This document shows, piece by piece, positions 43,859-53,364 of a stretch of 64,000 nucleotides of DNA; position 1 is the first letter of the stretch; every line of letters starts with the position of its first letter. Made by a program: the position numbers and the translations under genes. Source of the stretch: Planctomycetota bacterium (GTDB taxonomy: Bacteria > Planctomycetota > Phycisphaerae > UBA1845); contig JACQFE010000040.1 in assembly GCA_016200265.1 (NCBI GenBank), positions 1-64,000 of the forward strand, in the 5' to 3' direction. Below the pieces are notes generated by a model. The model was not told where the DNA came from. It did not search any database and saw only the letters and a program-made list of their open reading frames with translations.

Positions 43859-46285
43859 ATGCAGACTGTACGCACTGTGAGCACACATAACTCAGCTTCT
43901 TCTCATGCCTTTGGAATTGATGAGCCGGGAGGTGAATCGGCCCACACTTCGATATGCTTGCCGCGCTTGAAATGGTTGTCCGGGCCGACGGCGTGTTGGC
44001 TCATCGGTCTCTCGGTTGCCTATTTCGGGTTCGCGCGCAACGCAGTCGGTGCGGAGCCGACGCCCAGTCGAACTGAGACCGTTGACGGCGTTTTGGCGAC
44101 TGGAACTGTCGAGGACATGCGGTTTTACGATGCGTTCTTCCGCGGTGCGGTGGTTCAAGTCGTTCCGCCGAAGATGCCGGCGCCTACGTCCCAGGCCATC
44201 GATGAGCAAGGCCGCGTCGTGGCGTCGGCGGCGATGGCAGCACCGGGAGTACCCGCTCGCCCCACGGAAACAGGTAATGATGGTCCAGTTCAAGCGGCCC
44301 CGGGTTTTCCCCAGCCGCTCGCCCCGCCGTTGCAATCAACCTTCGGCGCCGTGCTGGATGACGATACGAACATCCCGCCCGACACTGTGGGTGCCGTAGG
44401 CCCGAATCATCTCGTGGTGCTGATTAATACCGGGTTCACCGTGCAGAACCGCTTAGGCGTTGTGGTCTCGCCGCAAGTATCGCTTTCCGCTTTTTGGAGC
44501 GCGCTGGGAACCGCCGCAGGACAGCCGGCGAGCGTTCCGTTCGATCCACGCGTGTTTTACGATCAGTACGCGGGACGATGGGTAGCGGCGAGTCTCGGGA
44601 ATCCTCAACAGCGCGACGGCACGAACAACGCCTGGTTGTTGGTGGCGATCTCCCAAACCAACGATCCCACAGGAACTTGGAACTTTTACGCCATTCACGC
44701 GAACAATGCGCCCACACATACGACGGACTGGGCCGACTTCACGGAAATGGGAGTCGATCCGAACAACGTCATTGTGACCGTTAACATGTTCAATACGGTG
44801 GGCAATTTCGTGCATGCCGACGTATGGATCATCAACAAAGCCTCGATGATCGCCGGACCCGGGCCGCTGGTTCAAGGCACTGATTATGCGCTCATCCACA
44901 ATCCCTGCGGGACCGGCGGCTTTTCCTATGCTCCGGTGCTGACGTTTGGGCAGACGCCCGGCACGGCCGCAAGCTATCTCGTCAACCCTTTCTGGATTGA
45001 CAACGCCACGCAAACTCGCCGCTTCTTCCGTGTGAATAAGATCACCGGGACCGGAGCGAGCGCGGTACTCGCCTGCAACGGCGGCAACGACTTCATCGAA
45101 GTGGCCAAATACAACTTCAACATGCTCGACGCCCCGCAGTCTTCGTGTGCCACGGGAATTGCCAGCAACGACTCGCGCCTGAGTATCGGCACGCTTCGAA
45201 ATGGACATATTTTCATCACCCATGCCGTCGGATCCGGGGCGGGCACACCGGCCATTCCTCCCAGCAAACCGGAAGTCGCATGGTACGAGATCAATCCTGC
45301 AACGGCCGGTGCATTTCCGGGTGGTGCGCCGGTTCAGCAAGGCCGGGTTTCCGATCCGAATCTGTATTACATTTTTCCATCGATCGCAGTGAACGCGAAC
45401 GGAGAAGTGGCCCTCGGATTCAGCGGATCGAGTTCCAGCACGTTCGCAGGTGCGTATTACACCGCGCATTGCGCCGGCGGCGCCGCAGGCACAATGCAAA
45501 CCGTGGCACAGCTCAAGGCGGGCGTGGGGCCGTATCTGAAGACTTTCGGCGGAACGGAGAACCGCTGGGGTGACTACAGCGCGACGGCGATCGACCCGCT
45601 CGATGACTCTTCGTTTTGGACGCTCCAGGAATATGCGGCAGTGCAGTTCTCCGGCGGCGGGGGAACCTGTACGCTGGATTTCGGACGATGGGGTACGTGG
45701 TGGGGCAGCTTCACCTGCTGCCCGAGTGCGGCCGCGCCTTTCCCGCAAGCACCTTTCGTCGTCAAGAATCGATACATCTCCATCGTTCCTGGCAACGCCG
45801 GGCTGAGCGCCGCGATCCGCGTGAAACTCGTGAGCAGCAACACATGCCCGATTTCCGTCGGTGACATCGGTTGGGTCGGCCTACCAAATGCCAATGGAGA
45901 CGCGCTCTTGGAACCCGCTCCATTCTATATGGATTGGTCTGCGTTCCCAGTGGTTCACATTGGCGATGATATGATCTTTCCCGACTCAATCTATGAAATT
46001 CAAATGATCGCTCAGACCTGCGATGTCGGCAGCGAAGGGAACTTCTCAGTGTCCCTCAGCCTCCCGACGATGTCTTTCTGGGGCAACGTCGTCGGCAGCG
46101 ACGAGCCGCCGAACATCACGGACGTGGCCCGCACGGTGGACAATTTCAAGCTCGTTCCCGGTGCGCCGACCACGGAAGAATGCGATCTTGTTCCCGGGGT
46201 TCCTGATCGAACCGTGAATATCTCGGACGTGGCCGCAACGGTGGATGGGTTTAAGGGCCTTCCGTTTCCGTTCCCGTGCCCGTGA
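43859..46285 (+). CDS. Large exported protein with tandem dockerin-like repeats
   Basis: An 808-residue protein from the ATG at 43859, supported by AGGAGGAG 8 nt upstream; a start at 43748 is also open. A hydrophobic segment at about 42-60 (TACWLIGLSVAYFGFA) is an internal signal anchor or late signal peptide. The central part has propeller-like blocks (DTVGAVGPNHLVVLIN, FYDQYAGRWVAASLGNP, DWADFTEMGVDPNNVIVTVN), as in many secreted planctomycete proteins. The tail carries two similar repeats, PPNITDVARTVDNFK and RTVNISDVAATVDGFK, of dockerin type I-like form. Its role is unknown. Confidence 0.78.
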   Translation: MQTVRTVSTHNSASSHAFGIDEPGGESAHTSICLPRLKWLSGPTACWLIGLSVAYFGFARNAVGAEPTPSRTETVDGVLATGTVEDMRFYDAFFRGAVVQVVPPKMPAPTSQAIDEQGRVVASAAMAAPGVPARPTETGNDGPVQAAPGFPQPLAPPLQSTFGAVLDDDTNIPPDTVGAVGPNHLVVLINTGFTVQNRLGVVVSPQVSLSAFWSALGTAAGQPASVPFDPRVFYDQYAGRWVAASLGNPQQRDGTNNAWLLVAISQTNDPTGTWNFYAIHANNAPTHTTDWADFTEMGVDPNNVIVTVNMFNTVGNFVHADVWIINKASMIAGPGPLVQGTDYALIHNPCGTGGFSYAPVLTFGQTPGTAASYLVNPFWIDNATQTRRFFRVNKITGTGASAVLACNGGNDFIEVAKYNFNMLDAPQSSCATGIASNDSRLSIGTLRNGHIFITHAVGSGAGTPAIPPSKPEVAWYEINPATAGAFPGGAPVQQGRVSDPNLYYIFPSIAVNANGEVALGFSGSSSSTFAGAYYTAHCAGGAAGTMQTVAQLKAGVGPYLKTFGGTENRWGDYSATAIDPLDDSSFWTLQEYAAVQFSGGGGTCTLDFGRWGTWWGSFTCCPSAAAPFPQAPFVVKNRYISIVPGNAGLSAAIRVKLVSSNTCPISVGDIGWVGLPNANGDALLEPAPFYMDWSAFPVVHIGDDMIFPDSIYEIQMIAQTCDVGSEGNFSVSLSLPTMSFWGNVVGSDEPPNITDVARTVDNFKLVPGAPTTEECDLVPGVPDRTVNISDVAATVDGFKGLPFPFPCP

Positions 46286-46544
46286 CGACCGCGCCGCTGC
46301 GGTCGATCATCGTTTATTCCCCGCATTCCGGACACACGCAGGAAATGTTTCCGCGGAGATCAAACGCATTACGGAAACAGCGGCCGCGCGATTGGCGCAC
46401 CAGACCGACGACTTGCAACACCAGCTCTTGTGCGATCCTCAGTGCGTATGCGATCATGGCTGCGCAAATGGGCGTCAATGTAAGCGCAATGATCGGGACA
46501 CCGCCCGAGCTTCAACAATGCTCGCAGGCGCGAGAACAATTCCT

Positions 46545-47669
46545 TCAAACGTTTAGTGCTGGACGATCCACGCTGAATAACTCTAGGCCCTTAAAGTGAT
46601 CGTCGGTGAGGATATTCGCCAACATTTCCGCAATGACTGGTGCAAACTTGAACCCGTGGCCGCTGAATCCGGCAGCGAGGGCGACCTGTGGGAATTGCGG
46701 ATGTCGATCGACGATGAAATGTTGATCGCGTGTCATCGTGTACATGCAGACGGAAGATCGCGTGAATTCAGGACCGACGGTCGGCAAGTGAGCCGCAAGG
46801 AAACGAGTACATCGTGCTGCATCGGCTCCGTCCGCCAGGCGATCAACGGTTTCAGGATGTACGGGCTCGCGTCCGGTGTGTTCGGCGATTTTGACAGTGT
46901 GACCGTCCAATGAAGGGAAGCCGTAGAAGAATCCACCCATCGATTCGAATCCATAAATCGGGCAACCACGATCAAGACCAAACAACGGATTGGCTGTCTT
47001 GAACCAGAATACAGGCTTGCGAAGCACTTCGAGCGGAAGATTGAGATGCAGCATATTGGAGGACCATGGCCCGCAGCAGAGCGCGAGCCGCGCCGCGTTC
47101 AATGATTCGCCATCAAGCAGGACGCGAATGCCGTCTCCGTCAGCCTCCCAGCGAATGATTTTCTGACTTGAGCGAACTTCAGCGCCGCGTCGAACCGCAG
47201 AGTCAATGAAGCGCCGCACACAATCCTCAACCTTCAGGAATCCCGCATCTGCTTCGAACAGGATCGTCGAATCCGTCGCCGCGCGGAGATTGGGGAATCG
47301 CACCGCCGCGTCAGCCGTGGAGATGGATTCGATTGCGAGGCCAAACAAGTCGCGGGCACGACAGGTTCCGGCAATGACTTCACCCTCCGCAGGTCCGGCC
47401 AGAAACAGGCCCGTCTGGTGAAAGAGAGTGGACTTCGACTCCCCTTCCAGCCTGTTCCAAAGCATCAATGCCCGATCGACAAGGGGCACGTACGACGGAT
47501 GCTCGAAGTACGACCGCCGAATGATGCGAGTTTCGCCGTGCGAGCTGCCTTGATCGTGGGCGATTTGGAATTTCTCCAAGCCCATCACGCGCATTCCGCG
47601 GCGGGCGAGCTCATGCAATGTGGCGCTGCCCATCCCGCCCAAACCGATCACAATCGCGTCGTAACTCAT
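46545..47669 (-). CDS. solA: FAD-dependent amine oxidase, sarcosine/N-methyltryptophan oxidase family
   Basis: A 374-residue protein. The N-terminal AIVIGLGGMGSATLHELARRG is the FAD-binding Rossmann motif; FQIAHDQGSSHGETRIIRRSY is the family block containing the flavin contact, and GFSGHGFKFAPV is the C-terminal signature. It probably demethylates or oxidises an N-methyl amino acid. The family name is secure, the exact substrate is not. Its start overlaps the stop of ybaK by 4 bp. Confidence 0.88.
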   Translation of the reverse strand: MSYDAIVIGLGGMGSATLHELARRGMRVMGLEKFQIAHDQGSSHGETRIIRRSYFEHPSYVPLVDRALMLWNRLEGESKSTLFHQTGLFLAGPAEGEVIAGTCRARDLFGLAIESISTADAAVRFPNLRAATDSTILFEADAGFLKVEDCVRRFIDSAVRRGAEVRSSQKIIRWEADGDGIRVLLDGESLNAARLALCCGPWSSNMLHLNLPLEVLRKPVFWFKTANPLFGLDRGCPIYGFESMGGFFYGFPSLDGHTVKIAEHTGREPVHPETVDRLADGADAARCTRFLAAHLPTVGPEFTRSSVCMYTMTRDQHFIVDRHPQFPQVALAAGFSGHGFKFAPVIAEMLANILTDDHFKGLELFSVDRPALNV

Positions 47670-48160
47670 GCGGGTTCTGACGGTTTTCCGACGTTTGCCA
47701 TGCGCGGCGTTTCATGGCGAATGTAATCCTGGTACGTCATCTGCACGGAGTCGGTGTGGCTTCCGGCGTTGAAATTGATCGATTCATTTTCGCCGAGCCG
47801 CTCATCGCAGATCGTCGGAAGTTTGAACAGGCTGCCGAAGGGCGGAATGGAACCCGGCGTCAGACCGGTGATTTGAAGCACTTCTTCCTTGCTCGCAAAT
47901 CGCAGCTTCTTGCTGCTTAGGAGTTCGCACGTCGCTTTGCTGTCGAGTGAGAAATCCGCAGGCAGCACGATCATTTGAAACGTGTCGCCGCATTTGACGA
48001 TGAGCGCCTTGGCGCCGCTGTGGAGCGTCGTTCCGCGAACGGCGGCCGCTTCGGCGCTCGTGTGCACGGGCGCGTGATGCTTCGTCGTGAACGCAATTCC
48101 CTTCGCGGCGAGACCGGCAGCAATGCGATCGAAAACTGAAGTCTCCGCCTCCATCGTCAC
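47666..48160 (-). CDS. YbaK/ProX-like aminoacyl-tRNA editing domain protein
   Basis: A 164-residue protein of the YbaK/EbsC fold: FTTKHHAPVHTSAEAAAVRG, GAKALIVKCGDTFQMIVLPAD and TGLTPGSIPPFG, which include the lysine and GxxPPF blocks of the deacylase pocket. Such proteins hydrolyse mischarged tRNA. It is in an operon between nrdR and the oxidase gene, overlapping each by 4 bp. Confidence 0.88.
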   Translation of the reverse strand: MTMEAETSVFDRIAAGLAAKGIAFTTKHHAPVHTSAEAAAVRGTTLHSGAKALIVKCGDTFQMIVLPADFSLDSKATCELLSSKKLRFASKEEVLQITGLTPGSIPPFGSLFKLPTICDERLGENESINFNAGSHTDSVQMTYQDYIRHETPRMANVGKPSEPA

Positions 48161-48654
48161 GCCTCAAACAATGGGCGCTGCTCAGGTGCTTCGCGCTCCG
48201 CCATGTTCCGTACTTCGCGGATTTCGTCCACGAATTCGTCCACCGTACTGAACTTCCGGTGCACGCTCATGAAGCGGACGTACGCTACTGAATTTAGCCG
48301 ACGAAGATGACGGCCGACAAAAGCGCCGATCTGCTCCGTGGAGACCTCGCGATCATGGGCCGCAAAAATGTCCGACTCGACGTTGTCGACGAGGGCCTCG
48401 ACCTCGGACTCGTTCACGTTCAGTTTCGTGCAGGCGCGGAGCACGCCGCTGACGATGTTGTCGCGGCTATAGGGAACGCGCTCACCGGCGTTCTTGATAA
48501 CCGCCAGGCGAATTTCTTCTTCGACGCGTTCTTTGGTGGTGAATCGGCGATTGCACTTCGTGCAGACGCGGCGGCGGCGGATGGCCGACCCGCCCTCGGT
48601 CAGGCGCGAGTCGATCACCTTGTTGTCGTTTTCCCTGCAACTCGGACACAGCAT
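48157..48654 (-). CDS. nrdR: Transcriptional repressor NrdR
   Basis: A 165-residue protein. The N-terminal zinc ribbon CPSCRENDNKVIDSR...CTKCNRRFTT has the four cysteines. The ATP-cone follows (VIKNAGERVPYSRDNIVSGV). It senses (d)ATP and represses ribonucleotide reductase genes. It heads the three-gene operon nrdR-ybaK-solA. Confidence 0.96.
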   Translation of the reverse strand: MLCPSCRENDNKVIDSRLTEGGSAIRRRRVCTKCNRRFTTKERVEEEIRLAVIKNAGERVPYSRDNIVSGVLRACTKLNVNESEVEALVDNVESDIFAAHDREVSTEQIGAFVGRHLRRLNSVAYVRFMSVHRKFSTVDEFVDEIREVRNMAEREAPEQRPLFEA

Positions 48655-48794
48655 CGCGGATACTCGAAGAGCGGGATCATTACACCGCCGATATCGACGG
48701 ATTGACGCTGTGCAGGCTACCGGCCCTAGATGTTGGGTGTCAAATCGCGTAGGCTGAATTGCAGCGTGACGCGATTTGCGGCCTGAAGTTCGTT

Positions 48795-49712
48795 ATGTGG
48801 GGAATACCTTATCAAGAGGAACCGGTGATCGAGCAGACATTTGAAGGCATTCGCATTGTCGGGTTCTCGCTCGGCGGCGAGGAGACGGTCCTCGCTGCGC
48901 CGGAATACAACGTCTGCTTCGACGTTGGACGGGCCCCGCGCGAAATCATCGCCATCGACAATATTCTCCTTTCCCATGGACACATGGACCACGCCGCCGG
49001 AGTGGCCTATTACTTCTCGCAGCGGACATTTGTGGGTATTCATCCGGGTCGAGTCATTGTGCATCGCTCTCTGGCCCAACCCATTCAAAAGCTGATGGAT
49101 ATCTGGTCGGACATTGAAGGTCATCCTTCGCCGGGGCAGGTTTGGGGCACCGAGCATTTGCAGGAGGTCGAGATTCGGCGCGGGCTCGCGGCTCGGGCGT
49201 TCACCGTGAATCATTGCCCGTCATCGCTGGGATTCACGCTGATCGAGAAGCGTCACAAGCTCAAGGCCGAATTCACCGGCCTCGACGGCATGCAACTTGT
49301 GGCATTGAAGAAGCAGGGCGTGGCGATCGAAGAAAAGGTCGAGATCGCGCTCCTGACGTACACGGGCGATACGGCCGTCGGCCGGTGGATGGATCTTGAC
49401 TTTGTCCGCGACAGCAAAGCGATTCTGCTGGAGTGCACATTTTTCGATCGCGAGCATCGAGATCGGGCGCGGGCCGGTCGGCACATTCACGTCGACGATC
49501 TTCCGAAGATCCTGGAGGCGCTGCCGAATCCGAGGATCATGCTGACCCACAACACGCGGCGCACGGATTTACGGACGTGCAAGCGAATCGTCGAGCGGGT
49601 GATCAAACCCAGGGATCGGGAGCGGGTTTCCATGTTCATGGATCGCGGCCCGAAACGCGCCGATGCCGAGGCGGTTACGCCGGCTGCGGCCGAGTTGCGC
49701 GATGGCGAATAA
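48795..49712 (+). CDS. Ribonuclease Z-like metallo-beta-lactamase hydrolase
   Basis: A 305-residue protein from the ATG at 48795 (a TTG at 48759 is also open). SHGHMDHAAG is the HxHxDH metal motif and THNTRR near 257 occupies the position of a later histidine. The protein resembles the RNase Z/ElaC group but lacks clear tRNA-specific blocks, so it could be a general MBL hydrolase. Its end overlaps the convergent exported-protein gene by 38 bp. Confidence 0.8.
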   Translation: MWGIPYQEEPVIEQTFEGIRIVGFSLGGEETVLAAPEYNVCFDVGRAPREIIAIDNILLSHGHMDHAAGVAYYFSQRTFVGIHPGRVIVHRSLAQPIQKLMDIWSDIEGHPSPGQVWGTEHLQEVEIRRGLAARAFTVNHCPSSLGFTLIEKRHKLKAEFTGLDGMQLVALKKQGVAIEEKVEIALLTYTGDTAVGRWMDLDFVRDSKAILLECTFFDREHRDRARAGRHIHVDDLPKILEALPNPRIMLTHNTRRTDLRTCKRIVERVIKPRDRERVSMFMDRGPKRADAEAVTPAAAELRDGE

Positions 49713-50403
49713 TCCACGCCGCGGCGGCGAAGAGTAGCGCCGCCAAGAACGCCAGACCATAAGTGCCAATTGCCGGCACTGTCGTCGTTGGGAGCAAACG
49801 CAATTGCATGCCGTTGCAGACCGCGCCGATGGGTTCGCCGGAGCTGGAATTCAGGCCCGAATGCGAGGTCATCGCTCCGCTTTGGTCCACGGTCACGATG
49901 TGATGACCATAAGTCACTCCGTGGGTCTGCTGTCCGGGCCAGGCGCCGCCGGAAAGTTCAATGCCCGGCGTGTTGTCGGCAAATGACTTCGCGATTAGCG
50001 ATGGATTGCTTGGCCGCCACGCGTAGGTGACCAGGTCATAGGTGCCCGGCGTCAGGCCGGTGAAGAAAAAGCACGAATCCGTACCGTATACGTGGGTGAT
50101 GATCCCATCGTTCATGAGCGTCGCGTCGTTGCCGCTGACGCTCGGATCGCTCGCGGTCAATACGCCCTCGGCGCCGCTTTGCGAGAAGTGCACGGTCGTC
50201 ATGTTGCCTGCGAGGTCCTTGAGGATGTAGTCCGTCCCGCCGGCTGCAGGAATCTTGTTCCAGAATCCGGCCTGACCCGCCGCCGCGTAGTTCGACGCGG
50301 GTCCAGCGCCGGGGTTTCCGAAGTCGATATTGATAGATTGGGCGCTCGCCTGACAAACAACCAGTAAAGAGGCCAACGCCACCCCGAAGAATGTTCGATT
50401 CAT
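49675..50403 (-). CDS. Exported protein with IPTL-CTERM-like tail
   Basis: A 242-residue protein from the ATG at 50403. The signal peptide (MNRTFFGVALASLLVVCQAS...AQ) is followed by a compact domain (INIDFGNPGAGPASNYAAAG, CFFFTGLTPGTYDLVTYAWR). The C-terminus VPAIGTYGLAFLAALLFAAA ending with RHRA is a variant of the IPTL-CTERM sorting signal. Such proteins are processed by an archaeosortase/exosortase-type enzyme. The 3' end overlaps the MBL gene on the other strand. Confidence 0.75.
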   Translation of the reverse strand: MNRTFFGVALASLLVVCQASAQSINIDFGNPGAGPASNYAAAGQAGFWNKIPAAGGTDYILKDLAGNMTTVHFSQSGAEGVLTASDPSVSGNDATLMNDGIITHVYGTDSCFFFTGLTPGTYDLVTYAWRPSNPSLIAKSFADNTPGIELSGGAWPGQQTHGVTYGHHIVTVDQSGAMTSHSGLNSSSGEPIGAVCNGMQLRLLPTTTVPAIGTYGLAFLAALLFAAAAWIIRHRATRPQPA

Positions 50404-50504
50404 CGCTGCTTTCCTTTCGGTTTGACTCACCCGTTTCGTCTGCCCAATACGGTAACAGATTCGCCGATGTGGATGCAAGTGGTTGCCCCAGCAGCGGCTT
50501 TTTT

Positions 50505-51045
50505 GAAACCGCAGATGACGCAGAATTGCGGGGGCGCGGAAGAGATTCTCGCACCAGCGGTGGCATCTCGGTTTCGACGCAGATGACGCAGATTTTCGCA
50601 GATGATTCACCACGAAGCACACAAAGAACACGAAGGCGATGTAAAGCGTGGCTTTTAGATGGGTTCGTTTTGGCAAGGATTTTTTTCACGGGTGTCATGC
50701 CTTGGCACTAGAAACTAGAAACTGGAAATCGGGCACGCCCATCGTCTTGGCGGCGCTTGATAGTCTTCGATCACGTAGGGCGAAACACATCTTGACGAAA
50801 TAACTTCACGGGCGATTGACGAAATCGTGGGATTGAACGAGCAGGGGCGGAGCCCCGTGAAACCGCAAATGACGCAGATTTGCGCGGAAAGGATTCTGCG
50901 GTATTGGGGTGCGAGAAGGAATTTTCGTGCCAGCGGACTTCAGTCCCCCAGCCCAAGGGCTGGGGCACCCGCGGACCCGGCGCACCAGCGGAAAACTGAT
51001 ATCTGAGAACTGAAAACTGGTAACTAAAAACCGACAACTGACCAC
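50505..51045. repeat. Field of interspersed repeat units
   Basis: The 645-bp gap 50404-51049 is built of several dispersed units: ACCGCAGATGACGCAGA-like units (about 50509, 50576, 50860), CACGAAGCACACAAAGAACA (about 50610), CTAGAAACTAGAAACTGG (about 50708), the CAGTCCCC palindrome (50941-50970), and AACTGAAAACTGGTAACTAA (about 51006, compare 10006). Long open frames across it are repeat-derived and not genes. Confidence 0.7.
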
Positions 51046-51049
51046 TCGC

Positions 51050-51493
51050 CTACTCGCGTTTTCTTCGAATCCATTCATTGACCGACCAGCGGCCGGGGCC
51101 GGTGAGCAAAAGTCCGAGCGTTACGATCACCAGCGTCAATGGATACTCGCCGCCGCCTTTTTGAGAATCGAACACGCCTTTGTGGGCGGTGAAGAACCCC
51201 ACCAGCATGTTGAAGATCACCGGGACCGCGACCACGCGAAGGATGAGGCCGGTCAGGATGAGCAATCCGCCGAAGAATTCGGTGCATGCGGCCAACACCG
51301 CACCGATGTGCGGCGCGGGCACCTGCAATTTTTCGAGGAATTGTGTGAAGCCGGGGATTCCCGGTCCGCCGAACAGGCCGAAGAGCTTTTGCGAACCGTG
51401 GTAGATCAGCACGATCCCGATCATGACGCGGATGACGAGCAAGCCGGCGTCGAGCAAAGTGCTTTGAGGATGATGAGTACCAGTTTTGTCCAT
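51050..51493 (-). CDS. DoxX family membrane protein
   Basis: A 147-residue protein with four membrane segments and the DoxX blocks GLLVIRVMIGIVLIYHGSQK, TEFFGGLLILTGLILRV and FNMLVGFFTAHKGVF. DoxX relatives are small membrane redox or quinone-associated proteins. It lies 27 bp after a DUF2442 gene on the same strand, so they could share a transcript. Confidence 0.9.
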   Translation of the reverse strand: MDKTGTHHPQSTLLDAGLLVIRVMIGIVLIYHGSQKLFGLFGGPGIPGFTQFLEKLQVPAPHIGAVLAACTEFFGGLLILTGLILRVVAVPVIFNMLVGFFTAHKGVFDSQKGGGEYPLTLVIVTLGLLLTGPGRWSVNEWIRRKRE

Positions 51494-51520
51494 GGGCTGC
51501 GCTTCCTGCCAAGTGACAGC

Positions 51521-51772
51521 TCATTCGTTCATGGGCTTCGACGATTCGTATAGAACATCCGGGCAAAGGTCCGCGCCGTTAGGCCAGACGATTGTCCCGA
51601 TTTCGGGATTCACTTTCACCTGACGGAAATATTTGGGATCACTGAGTGGGGCAAATACGCCTTCGAACGGCACCAGCTCGCCAATGTCCACCTCGCGGTG
51701 CGCCCCGTCTTCGAAGGTAAGTCGCAAGCGGTGCCCGGTCATGGTCTCGACATCAACCACATCGATGTTCAT
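51521..51772 (-). CDS. DUF2442 protein, second copy
   Basis: An 83-residue protein with MNIDVVDVETMTGHRLRLTF, EVDIGELVPFEGVFAPL and GTIVWPNGADLCPDVLYES, paralogous to 36698-36976. It follows its DUF4160 partner by 3 bp, the same order as in the first module. Confidence 0.87.
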   Translation of the reverse strand: MNIDVVDVETMTGHRLRLTFEDGAHREVDIGELVPFEGVFAPLSDPKYFRQVKVNPEIGTIVWPNGADLCPDVLYESSKPMNE

Positions 51773-51775
51773 TCA

Positions 51776-52036
51776 TTACTCCAAAGGTGCAATCGGGAAC
51801 AGCGGCTTCAACGAGCGGGCCTGCTCCCACTCATCACGAAGCTCATTTTGGTGCAACTTCGCCCATTCAGTGACCAACCCACGAGTCCTCGGACTTAGGT
51901 CGCCATCGAGCAATTCCAATTCGCCAATTGAGAACCGCGCTCTCTGCGAACCATACCGCACATGAAAATGAGGCGGTTGGTGGTCGCTGAAATACATCGT
52001 AATTACGATGCCAAAAAATCTGCTGATTTCGGGCAT
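51776..52036 (-). CDS. DUF4160 protein, second copy
   Basis: An 86-residue protein starting MPEISRFFGIVITMYFSDHQ followed by PPHFHVRYG; about half its residues match the copy at 36984-37241. The upstream in-frame extension to 52159 is encoded by an interspersed element (SGPLPHGRGSETARE) and is rejected. Confidence 0.88.
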   Translation of the reverse strand: MPEISRFFGIVITMYFSDHQPPHFHVRYGSQRARFSIGELELLDGDLSPRTRGLVTEWAKLHQNELRDEWEQARSLKPLFPIAPLE

Positions 52037-52090
52037 CAATGGATTATAGCATGTCTTTGGCTGGGGAGTGTTCCAGGTTTCGCGTGCTGT

Positions 52091-52120
52091 TTCCGAGCCG
52101 CGCCCGTGAGGGAGCGGACC
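52091..52120. repeat. GAGCCGCGCCCGTGAGGGAGCG element
   Basis: CCGAGCCGCGCCCGTGAGGG followed by AGCGGACC. It is the same family as the units at 53402, 53771 and 53927 and a relative of the 25575 array. It lies in the 262-bp gap upstream of the kinase gene. Confidence 0.7.
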
Positions 52121-52298
52121 ACTTCTTCTCGTCCCGCGAAACGTGGGGAACAGATTCAACGCACCTGGAAGAAATCATGGCACCATATTGTAAACGGCGC
52201 AACTCGGGCGACCCTGCGGGAACGAATACCCCCAGCCCCTCGCGTCAACAGAGTTGGACGCCTTGTTCAATTGGCGTTAGGTTGTTAATGAACGAGCC

Positions 52299-53225
52299 AT
52301 GACATCGGAACAACCCCAACAAATTGTGCCGCCTTCGCCGGCAAAGAAAGTGACTCTGCCAACCCCCGGCGAAGTAATAACGAGCTTGGCTACAAGCACA
52401 ACCTATACAATGGGTCAGAGAATCGGTGAAGGCTCGTTTGGGTTGGTCTTCGAATGCAAAGATGGCTGGGGAAACGACCTCGCCGCGAAAGTGCTGAAAC
52501 CTACCCGGTCGTACGAGGAAGTTAAGGCTGCGGCCCTAGGCGAACTTGAGCGGCTCCTCAAGCTACGGCATCCTTATATCACTTATGTCTTCGACGCCTT
52601 TGAATTTAGAGACACGATCTACATCATCACAGAGCGCTGCCACTGCCCCTTGACCAACCTGTTCCGCCTTCCCGACTTTGTTGGATTGGTCTGGGTCCTT
52701 CCGATCGCTCGATGTCTGCTACAAGCCGTCCAGTTCTTGCATGTGAACCAATACGCGCACCAGGATATCCACCTGAACAACGTCTTTGCAGCGTTTGCGC
52801 GTAATGAAATGAACGACAAGGCACCGGGTGCAATAAACTTCAAGCTCGGGGATCTTGGTATTGCCAGAGTCTTCAGTGAATTGGATGCGGCGAACACACT
52901 CGCTGAATGGCTCCGGCCGCCCGAAGCACTTGATCCGGGCGAGTATGGACCTTTGGACCATCGGATTGATATCTACCATGCTGCGCTGGTGTTCTTGCAG
53001 TTCGCACACGGCAAGGAGATCACATTCACTCGTGAGGAAATCCTCGACGGTCGACCCCGCGAGATGGCACGAGAGTTGCCGCCTCCTCTGAACTTCGCAC
53101 TCGAGAAGGCTCTCAGGAGGCATGCCGCCTACCGGACCGCGAGCGCTGCAGAATTCTGGAGGGACTTGCACACACCGCCGGGCCTGTTTGAGTCGCAAGC
53201 CGCCCTTTCATCGGGCGTGTCCTGA
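52299..53225 (+). CDS. Soluble Hanks-type protein kinase with altered catalytic loop
   Basis: A 308-residue protein that is a bare kinase domain without membrane or sensor domains. The glycine loop is IGEGSFGLVFEC, the lysine K64 is in AAKVL, and the loop AHQDIHLNN holds the catalytic aspartate D156 and N161. Canonical HRDLKxxN is thus HQDIHxxN (R to Q, K to H), a non-RD kinase; DFG is DLG (185-187). It keeps lysine, aspartate and magnesium ligands, so activity is possible. The N-terminal 35 residues are proline rich. Confidence 0.85.
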   Translation: MTSEQPQQIVPPSPAKKVTLPTPGEVITSLATSTTYTMGQRIGEGSFGLVFECKDGWGNDLAAKVLKPTRSYEEVKAAALGELERLLKLRHPYITYVFDAFEFRDTIYIITERCHCPLTNLFRLPDFVGLVWVLPIARCLLQAVQFLHVNQYAHQDIHLNNVFAAFARNEMNDKAPGAINFKLGDLGIARVFSELDAANTLAEWLRPPEALDPGEYGPLDHRIDIYHAALVFLQFAHGKEITFTREEILDGRPREMARELPPPLNFALEKALRRHAAYRTASAAEFWRDLHTPPGLFESQAALSSGVS

Positions 53226-53326
53226 TCTGCACGAATTGGCGCTCACCGAAAATAAGAATTTCGGCGATCGGCTCCGGAATATGCCCGCAATTGCACTCTT
53301 CATGACACCTATCAAACCAAAATCAT

Positions 53327-53342
53327 TGTTTCACGTGAAACA
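53327..53342. promoter_or_regulatory. parS site (ParB binding), copy 3
   Basis: A third perfect TGTTTCACGTGAAACA, 25.5 kb from the first pair. The flank AGGCTTCGCGAATC resembles AGACTTTCGCGAATC beside copy 1, so the surroundings may be related by duplication. Confidence 0.9.
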
Positions 53343-53364
53343 AGGCTTCGCGAATCTGCGGATA

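Noticed and set aside
44453-45748. Minus-strand ORF of 431 codons inside the large secreted protein gene
   Set aside because: Antisense shadow, very Arg-rich, no family signature; the plus-strand gene has signal and dockerin-like repeats.
46286-46544. Small plus-strand ORFs between the large secreted protein and solA genes
   Set aside because: No ribosome-binding site, no similarity to any family, and Arg/Thr-rich composition.
50036-50698. ORF over the repeat field upstream of the exported protein gene
   Set aside because: Its codons come from interspersed repeats and from the other frame of the real gene.
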